Source: a bacterium
GTDB taxonomy: Bacteria > Patescibacteriota > Patescibacteriia > Patescibacteriales > Patescibacteriaceae
NCBI GenBank assembly: GCA_021818075.1
Contig: JAKAFD010000006.1
Span: 1-24,677 of the forward strand
Length of the DNA stretch: 24,677 nucleotides
Direction: 5' to 3'
Below, piece after piece: positions 5,261-12,602 of this stretch (its first letter is position 1; every line of letters starts with the position of its first letter). The notes beneath the pieces are model-generated. The model was not told the DNA's origin. It did no database searches and saw only the letters and a list, made by a program, of their open reading frames with translations. Made by a program: the position numbers and the translations under genes.

Positions 5261-5974
5261 ATGATTAAATATCAGGTTTACAATCAGCAAGGTGAAGCCG
5301 TTGGTTCCAAGGAACTGAACGCCAAAGTTTTTGGCGTCCAGCCCAAAGCCGATTTATTGCATCAGGCGATGGTGGCTCAAATGGCCAATGCCCGTCAGGT
5401 GCTGGCTCACACCAAGGACCGCAGCGAAGTTTCCGGCGGTGGTAAAAAGCCCTGGCGCCAGAAAGGCACGGGCCGCGCCCGCGCCGGTTCCAGTCGTTCG
5501 CCGATTTGGCGTGGCGGCGGCGTGACTTTTGGCCCGACCAATGCCCGTAATTTCAGCAAAGATTTGAATAAAAAAATGAAACAGCAGGCCTTATTGATGG
5601 CTTTGTCCGACAAGGTAGCTTCTCAGCAATTAGTGATTGTGGATAAGTGGGACTTAACTGACGCCAAAACCAAAGTCTTTAATCAACTTTTAGCCAATCT
5701 GGAAAAGAAAGTGTTGGGAGGCAAAGTGAAGCGCAGCTGGTTGATTGTTAACCGTGGCGACAGCAAATTGAATCAGTCCGCCCGCAATCTGGCTTATACC
5801 AAGGTGATTAATTTAGATAATATTAATTTAATTGATTTGTTAAGTTTCAAGAACCTGCTGGTAAGCGCGGAAGTTATTGAAGCTTTGGAAAAACAATACG
5901 CTAAATTCACCCCGTTAAATAACGACGATAGCGGTAAAACGGGAGTTAAGGCGGTAAAAAATTTAAAAAAATAA
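5261..5974 (+). CDS. rplD: 50S ribosomal protein L4
   Basis: A 237-residue L4, which lines the peptide exit tunnel. The long tunnel loop is clear: GGGKKPWRQKGTGRARAGSS around residues 58-77, then PIWRGGGVTFGP. The C-terminal part has the NLDNINLIDLLSFKNLLVS strand-helix region seen in L4. The last ~20 residues after KQYAKF are encoded inside a palindromic repeat element (5909-6002), giving FTPLNNDD and a basic tail beyond the family core. In E. coli L4 represses its own operon; whether that occurs here cannot be seen. The ATG is in GCTAATATG with no Shine-Dalgarno. Confidence 0.98.
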   Translation: MIKYQVYNQQGEAVGSKELNAKVFGVQPKADLLHQAMVAQMANARQVLAHTKDRSEVSGGGKKPWRQKGTGRARAGSSRSPIWRGGGVTFGPTNARNFSKDLNKKMKQQALLMALSDKVASQQLVIVDKWDLTDAKTKVFNQLLANLEKKVLGGKVKRSWLIVNRGDSKLNQSARNLAYTKVINLDNINLIDLLSFKNLLVSAEVIEALEKQYAKFTPLNNDDSGKTGVKAVKNLKK

Positions 5975-6002
5975 ATTGATTATTCACGAAATTTAACGGG
6001 GT
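5909..6002 (+). repeat. GTTAAAT-family palindromic element, copy 3
   Basis: ACCCCGTTAAAT (5909-5920) and ATTTAACGGGGT (5991-6002) are perfect 12-bp inverted arms, the best matched pair in the family. The left arm lies inside the 3' end of rplD; the right arm ends four bases before the rplW ATG, so pairing would hide the rplW start region. Confidence 0.85.
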
Positions 6003-6006
6003 AAAT

Positions 6007-6432
6007 ATGGCAATATTCAGTAAGAAAAAAGAAACTACCAAAGAAACGACTGTTGATCAGCCGGCGGCTAAGAGCATGAAAGAATTATACTCCGAACCGA
6101 AGGCCGGCAAAGGCGCGGCTAAGGCTAAAACCAAAGTCAAACCCGGCAGCGTGTCTTATCGGTTGTTGTTAAAACCGTTGATTACCGAAAAGGCGGCTGA
6201 TTTAAACAGTTTGCATAAATACGCTTTTGTGGTAGCTGGCGAGGCCAATAAAATTTCCATCGCTCAGGCAGTGGCGGAATTGTATGGCGTTAAACCAATT
6301 AAAGTTAATTTAATGAATATTTCAGGCAAAACGAAAACGCGCGGCCGCGTTAAGGGCAAGAGAAAAGACTGGCGTAAAGCGATTGTGACTTTACCGGCCG
6401 GCGCTACGCTTGACGTTTACGAAGGTGTCTAA
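6007..6432 (+). CDS. rplW: 50S ribosomal protein L23 with N-terminal extension
   Basis: A 141-residue L23, which sits at the tunnel exit and docks trigger factor and the signal recognition particle. The core begins near residue 51 (SYRLLLKPLITEKAADLNSL) and contains KYAFVV, VAELYGVKPIKVN and the basic RGRVKGKRKDWRKAIVTL segment. About 50 Lys/Ala/Glu-rich residues precede the core, where usual L23 proteins start within ten residues. The start at 6007 follows GGGGTAAATATGGC, the same context as rpsC, both supplied by the GTTAAAT repeat. rplB begins five bases after the stop. Confidence 0.97.
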   Translation: MAIFSKKKETTKETTVDQPAAKSMKELYSEPKAGKGAAKAKTKVKPGSVSYRLLLKPLITEKAADLNSLHKYAFVVAGEANKISIAQAVAELYGVKPIKVNLMNISGKTKTRGRVKGKRKDWRKAIVTLPAGATLDVYEGV

Positions 6433-6437
6433 AAAAT

Positions 6438-7280
6438 ATGCCGATTAAGAAAGTAAAACCAACTACCAATGCCAGACGCGGATTAAGTTTCCAGGATTTT
6501 TCTGATATCACCAACCGTCGTCCGTCCCGCCGTTTAATTACCATCAAAAAACAGCATGCCGGCCGCAATGCCCAGGGTAAAATTACCATGCGTCATCAAG
6601 GCGGGGGCGTTAAGCGTTATGTACGGTTAATTGATTGGCGTAGAGACAAGTTTGATATTCCGGCCAAGGTGGCAACGATTGAATACGACCCGAATCGCGG
6701 TCCGCGCATCGCTTTGCTGCATTACGCCGACGGCGCCAAGCGCTATATTGTGGCGCCGCTGGATTTGCAAGTGGGCGATACGGTTATGAGTTCCAAAAAA
6801 CTGATTGCCATTAAACCGGGCAACGCTATGCCGCTGGCTTTTATTCCGGCCGGTGTGGCGGTGCATGCGGTGGAAATTATGCCGGGAGCCGGAGCGATTT
6901 TGGCTCGCGGCGCCGGTAACGCCGTTTTTGTCATGGGCGTGGAAAAAAGATTCGCCCAGGTTAAACTGCCGTCCGGCGAAATTCGCTTGATTGATAAAGA
7001 CAGTTTATGCACTATCGGCCAGGTGGGCAATTTAGATTATCGGCATGTGTCTATCGGCAAAGCCGGCCGCCAGCGCAAGTTGGGCATCCGTCCGACGGTG
7101 CGCGGCACGGCTATGAACCCGAATGACCATCCGCACGGCGGCGGCGAAGGCAAACAACCGATCGGTTTGCGCCATCCGAAGACCAAGTGGGGCAAGAACG
7201 CTTACGGCGTTAAAACTCGTAAGCAGAAAAAAGCCTCCGGCAAGATGATTATCAGCCGTCGTAAAGGTAAAAATAAATAA
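6438..7280 (+). CDS. rplB: 50S ribosomal protein L2
   Basis: A 280-residue L2, needed for subunit joining and peptidyl transferase activity. GRNAQGKITMRHQGGGVKR is the conserved N-terminal motif, DPNRGPRIALLHYADG the OB-like region, and GTAMNPNDHPHGGGEGKQPI carries the conserved histidine equivalent to the one implicated in peptide-bond formation in E. coli L2. The basic C-terminus (KASGKMIISRRKGKNK) is normal. Length is typical. The start context AAAAAATATG lacks a Shine-Dalgarno. It is the fourth gene of the rplC transcript, with rpsS four bases downstream. Confidence 0.99.
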   Translation: MPIKKVKPTTNARRGLSFQDFSDITNRRPSRRLITIKKQHAGRNAQGKITMRHQGGGVKRYVRLIDWRRDKFDIPAKVATIEYDPNRGPRIALLHYADGAKRYIVAPLDLQVGDTVMSSKKLIAIKPGNAMPLAFIPAGVAVHAVEIMPGAGAILARGAGNAVFVMGVEKRFAQVKLPSGEIRLIDKDSLCTIGQVGNLDYRHVSIGKAGRQRKLGIRPTVRGTAMNPNDHPHGGGEGKQPIGLRHPKTKWGKNAYGVKTRKQKKASGKMIISRRKGKNK

Positions 7281-7284
7281 TTAT

Positions 7285-7575
7285 ATGTCCAGAAGTTTAA
7301 AGAAAGGTCCATACGTCAACGAACGCATTGTCAAAAAAGTCTTAGCCTTGAAACAGGGCGACAAGACAATGATTAAAATCTGGGATCGCGCTTGCGTGAT
7401 TACTCCGGATATGGTCGGTTTTGTTTTCGGCGTTCATGACGGCAAAAAACATGTCAGCGTGTCAGTTTCGGAAAATATGGTCGGCCACCGTTTTGGTGAG
7501 TTCGCGCCAACCCGCAAATTCATCAGTCATGGCGGCAAGATGGCTAAAGCCCAGGCCACTGATGTCAAAAAATAA
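7285..7575 (+). CDS. rpsS: 30S ribosomal protein S19
   Basis: A 96-residue S19 of the 30S head, which forms a pair with S13 near the A-site. MSRSLKKGPYVN is the classic start, followed by IKIWDRACVITPDMVG and VGHRFGEFAPTRKFISHGGK. Length is typical, with a short C-terminal tail. TTATATG precedes the gene without a Shine-Dalgarno, and rplV follows after 13 bases, matching the standard gene order. Confidence 0.98.
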   Translation: MSRSLKKGPYVNERIVKKVLALKQGDKTMIKIWDRACVITPDMVGFVFGVHDGKKHVSVSVSENMVGHRFGEFAPTRKFISHGGKMAKAQATDVKK

Positions 7576-7588
7576 TTAAACCAAGCTT

Positions 7589-8158
7589 ATGGAAGTCAAG
7601 GCCAAATTAAAATCCCTGCGTATGTCTCCCCGCAAAGTCCGGCTGGCGGTTGGTTTGATTCGCGGCAAGAAAGTTAAGACGGCTCTGGACCAGTTGAATT
7701 TTTCCGGTAAGTGGTCGGCCAAGCCCGTGGCCAAATTATTGCAGTCAGCGGTTGCCAACGCCAAAAACAATTTCGGTTTGGCTGAGGATAATTTATATAT
7801 CAAGAGTATTTCCGTGGACGGCGGCGCGACGCTGAAACGCTGGCTGCCCCGCGCCCAAGGACGGGCCACCCCGCTTAAAAAGCGCACCAGCCATATCAAT
7901 TTGATTTTGGCGGAAGTTGTTCCCAGCCAGGCTAAGGAGCCGGCTAAGTCTAAGATAGCGGCGCCCCTTAAAGCCGACAAGCGTCCGGCCGAAGCCGAGC
8001 CTCTGAAAGTGGTGGCGGCTGAAGCGATTAAACCGGAAACCAGTGTTGAGGGCCAGGAAATTTCCGACCCGCACCGCAAAGGCCGCAACAAGCCCAATCG
8101 GGCCGAAGCCGACAAGCGCGGTTTTACCACTAAAGTCTTTAGACGTAAAAGCGGATAA
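7589..8158 (+). CDS. rplV: 50S ribosomal protein L22 with long C-terminal extension
   Basis: A 189-residue L22; most bacterial L22 proteins are about 110 residues. The core (residues 1-112) has SLRMSPRKVRLAVGLIRGKK, the AKLLQSAVANAKNN helix and the PRAQGRATPLKKRTSHINLI beta-hairpin that lines the exit tunnel and contacts macrolides. The remaining ~75 residues are a Lys/Ala/Glu/Pro-rich tail ending in a basic RNKPNRAEADKRGFTTK-type segment, which would lie on the ribosome surface near the tunnel exit. The frame is open throughout and its base composition matches the neighbours, so this is a real extension, not a frameshift. A repeat-filled 103-base gap follows before rpsC. Confidence 0.96.
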   Translation: MEVKAKLKSLRMSPRKVRLAVGLIRGKKVKTALDQLNFSGKWSAKPVAKLLQSAVANAKNNFGLAEDNLYIKSISVDGGATLKRWLPRAQGRATPLKKRTSHINLILAEVVPSQAKEPAKSKIAAPLKADKRPAEAEPLKVVAAEAIKPETSVEGQEISDPHRKGRNKPNRAEADKRGFTTKVFRRKSG

Positions 8159-8161
8159 TTC

Positions 8162-8257
8162 ACCCCGTTAAATAAAGTAATTGACTATATTTAACGGAAG
8201 TTTCAAGGATAGATTATTAAATAACATAGCCCAATAATTAACAGTATTTAACAGGGT
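8162..8257 (+). repeat. GTTAAAT-family palindromic element, copy 4
   Basis: ACCCCGTTAAAT (8162-8173) pairs with ATTTAACAGGGT (8246-8257) except for one C-A position. A third internal ATTTAACGG lies at about 8189-8197. It fills the rplV-rpsC gap, and the right arm ends four bases before the rpsC ATG, as at rplW. Confidence 0.85.
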
Positions 8258-8261
8258 AAAT

Positions 8262-8942
8262 ATGGCAAAAAAAGTTAATCCCAAAGTTTTTCGTTTAGGC
8301 ACCACTCGCACCTGGACCTCCAAATGGTTCGCGGCGGGTAAGCCTTATATTGCCAAACTCCAGCAGGATTTGGCCGTCAAGCGCTACTTAATCAACAGTT
8401 TGCGCGAGGCTGGCGTGGACCGCGTGGAGATTGAACGCCATTCCGACAACAAGATTTTAGTGACTTTGCACACCGCCAAACCGGGTATGTTAATCGGCCG
8501 CGGCGGCACCGGCATTGATGATTTAAAAAAGAAACTGCACACCAAGTTTTTGAAGAATTTCCGTTTAAACGAAATCAACCTGACCGTCACCGAAGTCAGC
8601 CGTCCGAATTTGAGCGCCATGATTTTAGTCCAGTCCATCATTTTAGATATTGAAAAAAGAATGCCATTTAAGCGCGTGATGAAGCAGGCCATCGGTCGGG
8701 CTGATCGCGCCGGCGCCTTGGGCATCAAAGTTACGGTCAGCGGCCGTTTGAACGGCGCGGAAATTGCCCGCACCGAAACCCTGTCTAGCGGCAAACTGCC
8801 GTTAGCCACTTTGCGCGCCGATATTGATTATGCCCGCGGTTTTGCTAAAACTACTTACGGCACCATCGGCATCAAGGTCTGGATTTATAAAGGCGAAGTG
8901 TTTGATAAAAGCGAGGCTAAAGGCCAAGTTATCAAGTCGTAA
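8262..8942 (+). CDS. rpsC: 30S ribosomal protein S3
   Basis: A 226-residue S3, part of the mRNA entry tunnel and its helicase activity. KVNPKVFRLG is the normal N-terminus. The type II KH domain carries the GxxG loop in LIGRGGTGIDDL (from residue 77), and the C-terminal domain shows IGRADRAGALGIKVTVSGRL, ARTETLSSGKLPLATLRADI and GTIGIKVWIYKGEV. Length is typical. The start is fixed by homology; the upstream GGGTAAATATGGC comes from the right arm of a palindromic element that could sequester it. Confidence 0.99.
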   Translation: MAKKVNPKVFRLGTTRTWTSKWFAAGKPYIAKLQQDLAVKRYLINSLREAGVDRVEIERHSDNKILVTLHTAKPGMLIGRGGTGIDDLKKKLHTKFLKNFRLNEINLTVTEVSRPNLSAMILVQSIILDIEKRMPFKRVMKQAIGRADRAGALGIKVTVSGRLNGAEIARTETLSSGKLPLATLRADIDYARGFAKTTYGTIGIKVWIYKGEVFDKSEAKGQVIKS

Positions 8943-8947
8943 ATTAT

Positions 8948-9355
8948 ATGTTATCACCGAAAAAGAGCAAATTCAGAAAATCACACAAGCTGCGCCGCGG
9001 CGGTAAAGCCAGCCGCAAGAACAGCTTGAGTTTTGGCAGTTTCGGCTTGAAGGGCCTGGAGTCTCATTGGATTTCCGCCCGGCAGATTGAAGCGGCCCGC
9101 CGCGTCATCAGCCGTTATTTAACCAAGAGCGGCAAAATGTGGATTAGAATTTTTCCGGATGCGCCGGTCACCGTCAAGGGCGGTGAAATCCCTATGGGTA
9201 AAGGCAAAGGCAGCGTGGATCATTATGTGGCCAAGATTAAAGCCGGCACGATAATGTTTGAAGTTGACGGCGTGAGCGAGGCCGAAGCTAAAACCGCCAT
9301 TGAAGCGGCCGCCCATAAGCTGCCGATTAAGTGCGTGTTTGTAAAAAAGAATTAA
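8948..9355 (+). CDS. rplP: 50S ribosomal protein L16
   Basis: A 135-residue L16, which contacts the A-site tRNA elbow and is required late in 50S assembly. MLSPKKSKFRKSHKLRRGGK is the expected N-terminus, and WIRIFPDAPVTVKGGEIPMG followed by KGKGSVDHYVAKI is the L16 signature. Length is typical. AATTATATG precedes it with no Shine-Dalgarno; rpmC starts one base after its stop codon, so the pair is probably translationally coupled. Confidence 0.98.
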   Translation: MLSPKKSKFRKSHKLRRGGKASRKNSLSFGSFGLKGLESHWISARQIEAARRVISRYLTKSGKMWIRIFPDAPVTVKGGEIPMGKGKGSVDHYVAKIKAGTIMFEVDGVSEAEAKTAIEAAAHKLPIKCVFVKKN

Positions 9356-9356
9356 T

Positions 9357-9548
9357 ATGAAAATGAAAGAATTAGCCAATAAACCGTTAAAGGAACTGGA
9401 GGCCATGCTGGCCGACAGCCGGTTGAAGCTGCGCGATTTGCGGTTTAAGGACGCCAGCCGCCAGCTTAAAGATGTGCGCTCCATCAGAGAAACCAGACAA
9501 TTGATTGCCCGGTTGCTGACTTTAATTAGCGCCCAGAAAAATAAATAA
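9357..9548 (+). CDS. rpmC: 50S ribosomal protein L29
   Basis: A 63-residue L29, a two-helix protein at the tunnel exit beside L23 that helps recruit chaperones. MKMKELANKPLKELEAMLAD and the later VRSIRETRQLIARLLTLI match the family; the loop between them is short and basic. Position between rplP and rpsQ is standard. The two bases between its stop and the rpsQ ATG leave no room for a separate ribosome-binding site. Confidence 0.96.
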   Translation: MKMKELANKPLKELEAMLADSRLKLRDLRFKDASRQLKDVRSIRETRQLIARLLTLISAQKNK

Positions 9549-9550
9549 TT

Positions 9551-9814
9551 ATGACTAAGCAAAATAAAACAATTAAATCAGCCAAGCCGTCCCGCAAATT
9601 TACGGGCGTGGTGGTGAGTGACAAAATGGCTAAAACCATCGTGGTTAAAGTGGAGAGCGTCAAAGTTCACCCCAAGTATCAGAAGCGTTATGTGGTCAGC
9701 CAAAAATACAAAGTCCATGATGAAACCAACCGGTTTAAAGAAGGCGATAAGGTGGAATTTGTGGAGTGCCGGCCGTTAAGCAAAGATAAGCGCTGGCGGG
9801 TAATAGCTAAATAA
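9551..9814 (+). CDS. rpsQ: 30S ribosomal protein S17
   Basis: An 87-residue S17, an OB-fold primary 16S rRNA binder. FTGVVVSDKMAKTIVVKVES (residues 17-36), HPKYQKRYVVSQKYKVHDE and EGDKVEFVECRPLSKDKRWR give the full signature. There are about 15 extra basic residues at the N-terminus, within the normal family range. It starts two bases after rpmC and ends five bases before rplN, in the usual order. Confidence 0.98.
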   Translation: MTKQNKTIKSAKPSRKFTGVVVSDKMAKTIVVKVESVKVHPKYQKRYVVSQKYKVHDETNRFKEGDKVEFVECRPLSKDKRWRVIAK

Positions 9815-9819
9815 AAGAT

Positions 9820-10191
9820 ATGATTCAATTAAGATCAATATTACAAGTAGCGGATAACAGCGGCGCCAAAAAGGTGCAGTGTTTGCGCGTCTTAAACGGC
9901 TACAAACGGCGTTATGCCGGCGTCGGCGACCGGATTACCGTGGTGGTTAAAGTGGCTGCCCCGCATGCCGGCGTCAAGAAAAGCGATGTTTTGCCGGCCG
10001 TGGTGGTCAGAACCAAGAAAGAAATTTCCCGTCCGGACGGCACCTATGTGCATTTTTCCGACAACGCTTGCGTAATTATTGATAAGAAAACTTTAGAGCC
10101 CAAGGGTTCCCGTATTTTCGGTCCGATTCCCCGCGAAGTCAGAAAAGCCGGTTATACCAAAATCGCTTCTTTGGCCCCTGAAGTTTTGTAA
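9820..10191 (+). CDS. rplN: 50S ribosomal protein L14
   Basis: A 123-residue L14 at the subunit interface, where it forms bridges to 16S rRNA and binds the silencing factor RsfS in other bacteria. MIQLRSILQVADNSGAKKVQ, VRTKKEISRPDGTYVHFSDN and GSRIFGPIPREVRK are invariant family segments. Length is exactly typical. Its upstream AAAAGATATG includes no real Shine-Dalgarno. rplX follows 13 bases downstream. Confidence 0.99.
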   Translation: MIQLRSILQVADNSGAKKVQCLRVLNGYKRRYAGVGDRITVVVKVAAPHAGVKKSDVLPAVVVRTKKEISRPDGTYVHFSDNACVIIDKKTLEPKGSRIFGPIPREVRKAGYTKIASLAPEVL

Positions 10192-10204
10192 GCATAATAA
10201 TTTT

Positions 10205-10537
10205 ATGAAAATAAAGACCAATGACCAAGTTAAAATAATTGCCGGCAAAGACAAAGGTAAAACCGGCAAGGTGCAACAGGTTTTCCCCAAGGAGAACCGC
10301 GCCAGCGTGGAAGGTCTTAACTTACTGGTAAAACATTTGCGCCCCAGTCGGCGCGGTGAAAAAGGCCAGCGGGTTGAGTTTCCGGCTCCGCTTAACTTGT
10401 CCAATTTACAGTTGCTGTGTCCCAAATGCGGCAAGCCGACGCGCGTCGGTTTCCAGACTATGGCCATTGGCGAAGGCGAGGCGAAGACTAATAAAAAAGT
10501 CAGAGTCTGCACCAAGTGCCGTAAATTAATTGATTAA
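10205..10537 (+). CDS. rplX: 50S ribosomal protein L24
   Basis: A 110-residue L24, an assembly initiator for the 50S subunit. The KOW segment is visible near the N-terminus (KIIAGKDKGKTGKVQQVFPK, residues 9-28). The C-terminal part has CPKCGKPTRVGF and CTKCRKLID, i.e. two CxxC pairs arranged as a four-cysteine zinc site, seen in many bacterial L24 proteins. Length is normal. The stop TAA lies one base before the rplE ATG. Confidence 0.98.
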   Translation: MKIKTNDQVKIIAGKDKGKTGKVQQVFPKENRASVEGLNLLVKHLRPSRRGEKGQRVEFPAPLNLSNLQLLCPKCGKPTRVGFQTMAIGEGEAKTNKKVRVCTKCRKLID

Positions 10538-10538
10538 T

Positions 10539-11081
10539 ATGACCTTGATTGAGAATTACAAAACCACTATCCTGCCCAAGCTGAAAGAGCAATTCGGCTA
10601 CAGCAATAATTTATCCGTGCCGCGCATTACCAAGGTGACGGTTAATGTTGGCGTGGGCCGCATGACCAAAGACAAGGCCTATATTGACGCGGTGGTTGAC
10701 GGCATCCGGGCGATTACCGGCCAAAAGCCGATGTTGGCGCTGGCCAAAAAATCCATCTCCGCTTTCAAAGTGCGCCAGGGCGATATTGTCGGCGTGACTA
10801 CGGTGCTGCGGGGACAGCGCATGTGGGATTTTGTGGAAAAGTTAATCCGCATCACTTTGCCGCGCGTCCGCGACTTTCGCGGCTTGGCCCAATCCATTGT
10901 TGATAATAACGGTAATATGACCATCGGTTTTAGAGAGCACACGGCATTCGCGGAAATCATCACCGACCAAATTGAAAAAGTCCACGGCCTGGAAGTGGTC
11001 TTAACCACTAACGCCCATAATCGTCAGGCCGGTTTAGCATTATTTAAATTAATGGGTTTTCCTTTTAAGCAAGATAATTAA
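10539..11081 (+). CDS. rplE: 50S ribosomal protein L5
   Basis: A 180-residue L5, which binds 5S rRNA and contacts P-site tRNA. VPRITKVTVNVGVGRMTKDK is the conserved N-terminal core, GQKPMLALAKKSISAFKVRQ and GIGFREHTAF-like (TIGFREHTAFAEI) segments follow. The C-terminal stretch AHNRQAGLALFKLMGFPF matches the last helix in layout but not in the usual TAKTDEEA wording. ATG 10539 is chosen over the in-frame TTG at 10530, which would overlap rplX; homology begins at the ATG. Confidence 0.97.
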   Translation: MTLIENYKTTILPKLKEQFGYSNNLSVPRITKVTVNVGVGRMTKDKAYIDAVVDGIRAITGQKPMLALAKKSISAFKVRQGDIVGVTTVLRGQRMWDFVEKLIRITLPRVRDFRGLAQSIVDNNGNMTIGFREHTAFAEIITDQIEKVHGLEVVLTTNAHNRQAGLALFKLMGFPFKQDN

Positions 11082-11085
11082 TTAT

Positions 11086-11271
11086 ATGGCCAGAAAAGCA
11101 TTGATTATTAAAGCCAAAAGAACACCGAAGTTTTCCACTCGCAAGATTAATCGTTGCTGGCGTTGCGGCCGCAATCACGGTTATATGCGCGATTTCGGTT
11201 TGTGCCGCATCTGTTTCCGGGAATTAGCCAATAATACCGATTTGCCGGGTATTACTAAATCAAGCTGGTAA
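11086..11271 (+). CDS. rpsN: 30S ribosomal protein S14, zinc type
   Basis: A 61-residue type Z S14 (often written rpsZ or rpsN1). It carries the zinc site CWRCGRNHGYMRDFGLCRIC, with two CxxC pairs, and starts MARKALIIKAKRTPKFSTR as in the short form. It sits in the 30S head near S3 and S10. Length and position after rplE are standard. The ATG is preceded by TAATTATATGG, without a Shine-Dalgarno. Confidence 0.98.
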   Translation: MARKALIIKAKRTPKFSTRKINRCWRCGRNHGYMRDFGLCRICFRELANNTDLPGITKSSW

Positions 11272-11280
11272 ATAAATATT

Positions 11281-11694
11281 ATGATTGACCCAATCGCAGA
11301 CATGCTCACTAGAATAAGAAACGCTTCCCTTATCGGCAAGCGCGAGGTTTTGGTACCAATGAGTAAACTGAAACATAATATGGCCAAGATTTTGGTGGAA
11401 ACGCATTGGCTGGCCAAGGTTGAAGTGGTGGCCAAGCCGAGCGCCAAAAACCGCCAACAGGCCTTCAGTGAACTGAAGCTGACTTTGCAATATAAAGACA
11501 ACGGCCAGCCGGCGATTACCGCCATTAAACGCATCAGCAAGCCGAGCAAGCGGGTTTATGTCGGCAAAAACAATCTGCCGCGCGTGCTTAACAATATGGG
11601 CATCGCCATTATTTCCACGCCTCAGGGTTTGATGACTAACAAAGAAGCCGGCAAGAAACAGCTGGGCGGCGAAGTGCTTTGCGAAATTTATTAA
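11281..11694 (+). CDS. rpsH: 30S ribosomal protein S8
   Basis: A 137-residue S8, a primary 16S rRNA binder that represses the spc operon in E. coli. DPIADMLTRIRNASLIGKRE is the N-terminal signature; the C-terminus has RVYVGKNNLPRVLNNMGIAI and STPQGLMTNKEAGKKQLGGE, matching the family's final strand and loop. It is a few residues longer than the average 130, mainly in the central loop. rplF begins five bases after its stop. Confidence 0.98.
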   Translation: MIDPIADMLTRIRNASLIGKREVLVPMSKLKHNMAKILVETHWLAKVEVVAKPSAKNRQQAFSELKLTLQYKDNGQPAITAIKRISKPSKRVYVGKNNLPRVLNNMGIAIISTPQGLMTNKEAGKKQLGGEVLCEIY

Positions 11695-11699
11695 AATAT

Positions 11700-12242
11700 A
11701 TGTCAAGATTAGGAAAACTGCCAATTGAATTGCCTAAAGGCGTCAGCGCCGAAGTCGCTGGCGGGGTGGTTAGCGTTAAAGGACCGAAGGGCGAGCTGCA
11801 ACTGCGTTTAATGCCGATCGTTAAAGTGGAGATTGAGGCCGAGACCGTTAAAGTCAGCGTGACCAACCCGGCCGACAAAGCCGGTCGCGCCGCCTGGGGT
11901 TTATTCCGCAGTTTAATAAAAAATATGGTGGTGGGCGTCAGCACCGGTTTTACCAAACAGCTGGAAGTTAACGGCGTCGGTTACAAAGTGTCCGGCGGCG
12001 GTCAGAAATTAAATTTCAGTTTAGGTTATTCTCATCCGATTGATTTTCCTTTGCCGGCCGGCGTCAGCGCGACGGTGGAAGGCAAACTGATTACTTTAGC
12101 CGGCGCGGATAAACAGCTGGTCGGCGAAACCGCCGCTCGCATCAGACGCTTAAGAAAACCCGAGCCGTACAAGGGCAAGGGTATTAAATATGTTGAAGAA
12201 GTCATCCGCCGCAAGGCCGGTAAGACTGCCGCTTCCAAATAA
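11700..12242 (+). CDS. rplF: 50S ribosomal protein L6
   Basis: A 180-residue L6 with its two related domains; it lies at the base of the L7/L12 stalk near the factor-binding site. MSRLGKLPIELPKGVSAEV is the expected start, and the C-terminal domain ends with RIRRLRKPEPYKGKGIKYVE followed by EVIRRKAGKTA, the L6 signature. The upstream in-frame alternative start at 11679 lies inside rpsH and is rejected. rplR follows after one base. Confidence 0.98.
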   Translation: MSRLGKLPIELPKGVSAEVAGGVVSVKGPKGELQLRLMPIVKVEIEAETVKVSVTNPADKAGRAAWGLFRSLIKNMVVGVSTGFTKQLEVNGVGYKVSGGGQKLNFSLGYSHPIDFPLPAGVSATVEGKLITLAGADKQLVGETAARIRRLRKPEPYKGKGIKYVEEVIRRKAGKTAASK

Positions 12243-12243
12243 T

Positions 12244-12594
12244 ATGAATAAAGATAAAGCCAAACAATTAGGAAGAGAGCGGCGCGCCGCCAGAATCGGC
12301 GCCAAATTGCACGGTACGCCCGAGCGGCCCAGACTCAGTGTTTTTAAATCCAACGCTTATCTGTTTGCGCAAATTATTGATGATACCGCCGGTAAAACTT
12401 TGGTCAGCGCGCATAGCAAAGGGTTAAAAGCCGATAATAAAACCGCGATTGGTTTTGCTTTAGGTCAGGCTCTAGCCGCCAAGGCTAAAGCAGCCGGTAT
12501 CAGCCAGGTGGTGTTTGACCGGGGCAGTAATTTGTATCATGGCCGGGTGAAAGCCGTCGCTGACGGCGCCCGAGCAGGCGGTTTACAATTTTAA
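12244..12594 (+). CDS. rplR: 50S ribosomal protein L18
   Basis: A 116-residue L18, which binds 5S rRNA together with L5. The family pattern is RERRAARIGAKLHGTPERPR (residues 10-29), LSVFKSNAYLFAQIIDD and a C-terminal VVFDRGSNLYHGRVKAVADG followed by ARAGGLQF. ATG 12244 fits the usual N-terminus; the longer reading from 12190 runs through rplF and has no support. Its start is one base after the rplF stop and rpsE follows eight bases after its own stop. Confidence 0.98.
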   Translation: MNKDKAKQLGRERRAARIGAKLHGTPERPRLSVFKSNAYLFAQIIDDTAGKTLVSAHSKGLKADNKTAIGFALGQALAAKAKAAGISQVVFDRGSNLYHGRVKAVADGARAGGLQF

Positions 12595-12602
12595 ACATTA
12601 AT

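Noticed and set aside
7576..8163. 195-residue minus-strand ORF opposite rplV
   Set aside because: The frame is open because of the GC-rich coding strand bias in rplV; no start signal and no recognisable protein.
10530..10538. TTG start for rplE overlapping rplX
   Set aside because: L5 homology starts at ATG 10539, and all neighbouring genes use ATG.
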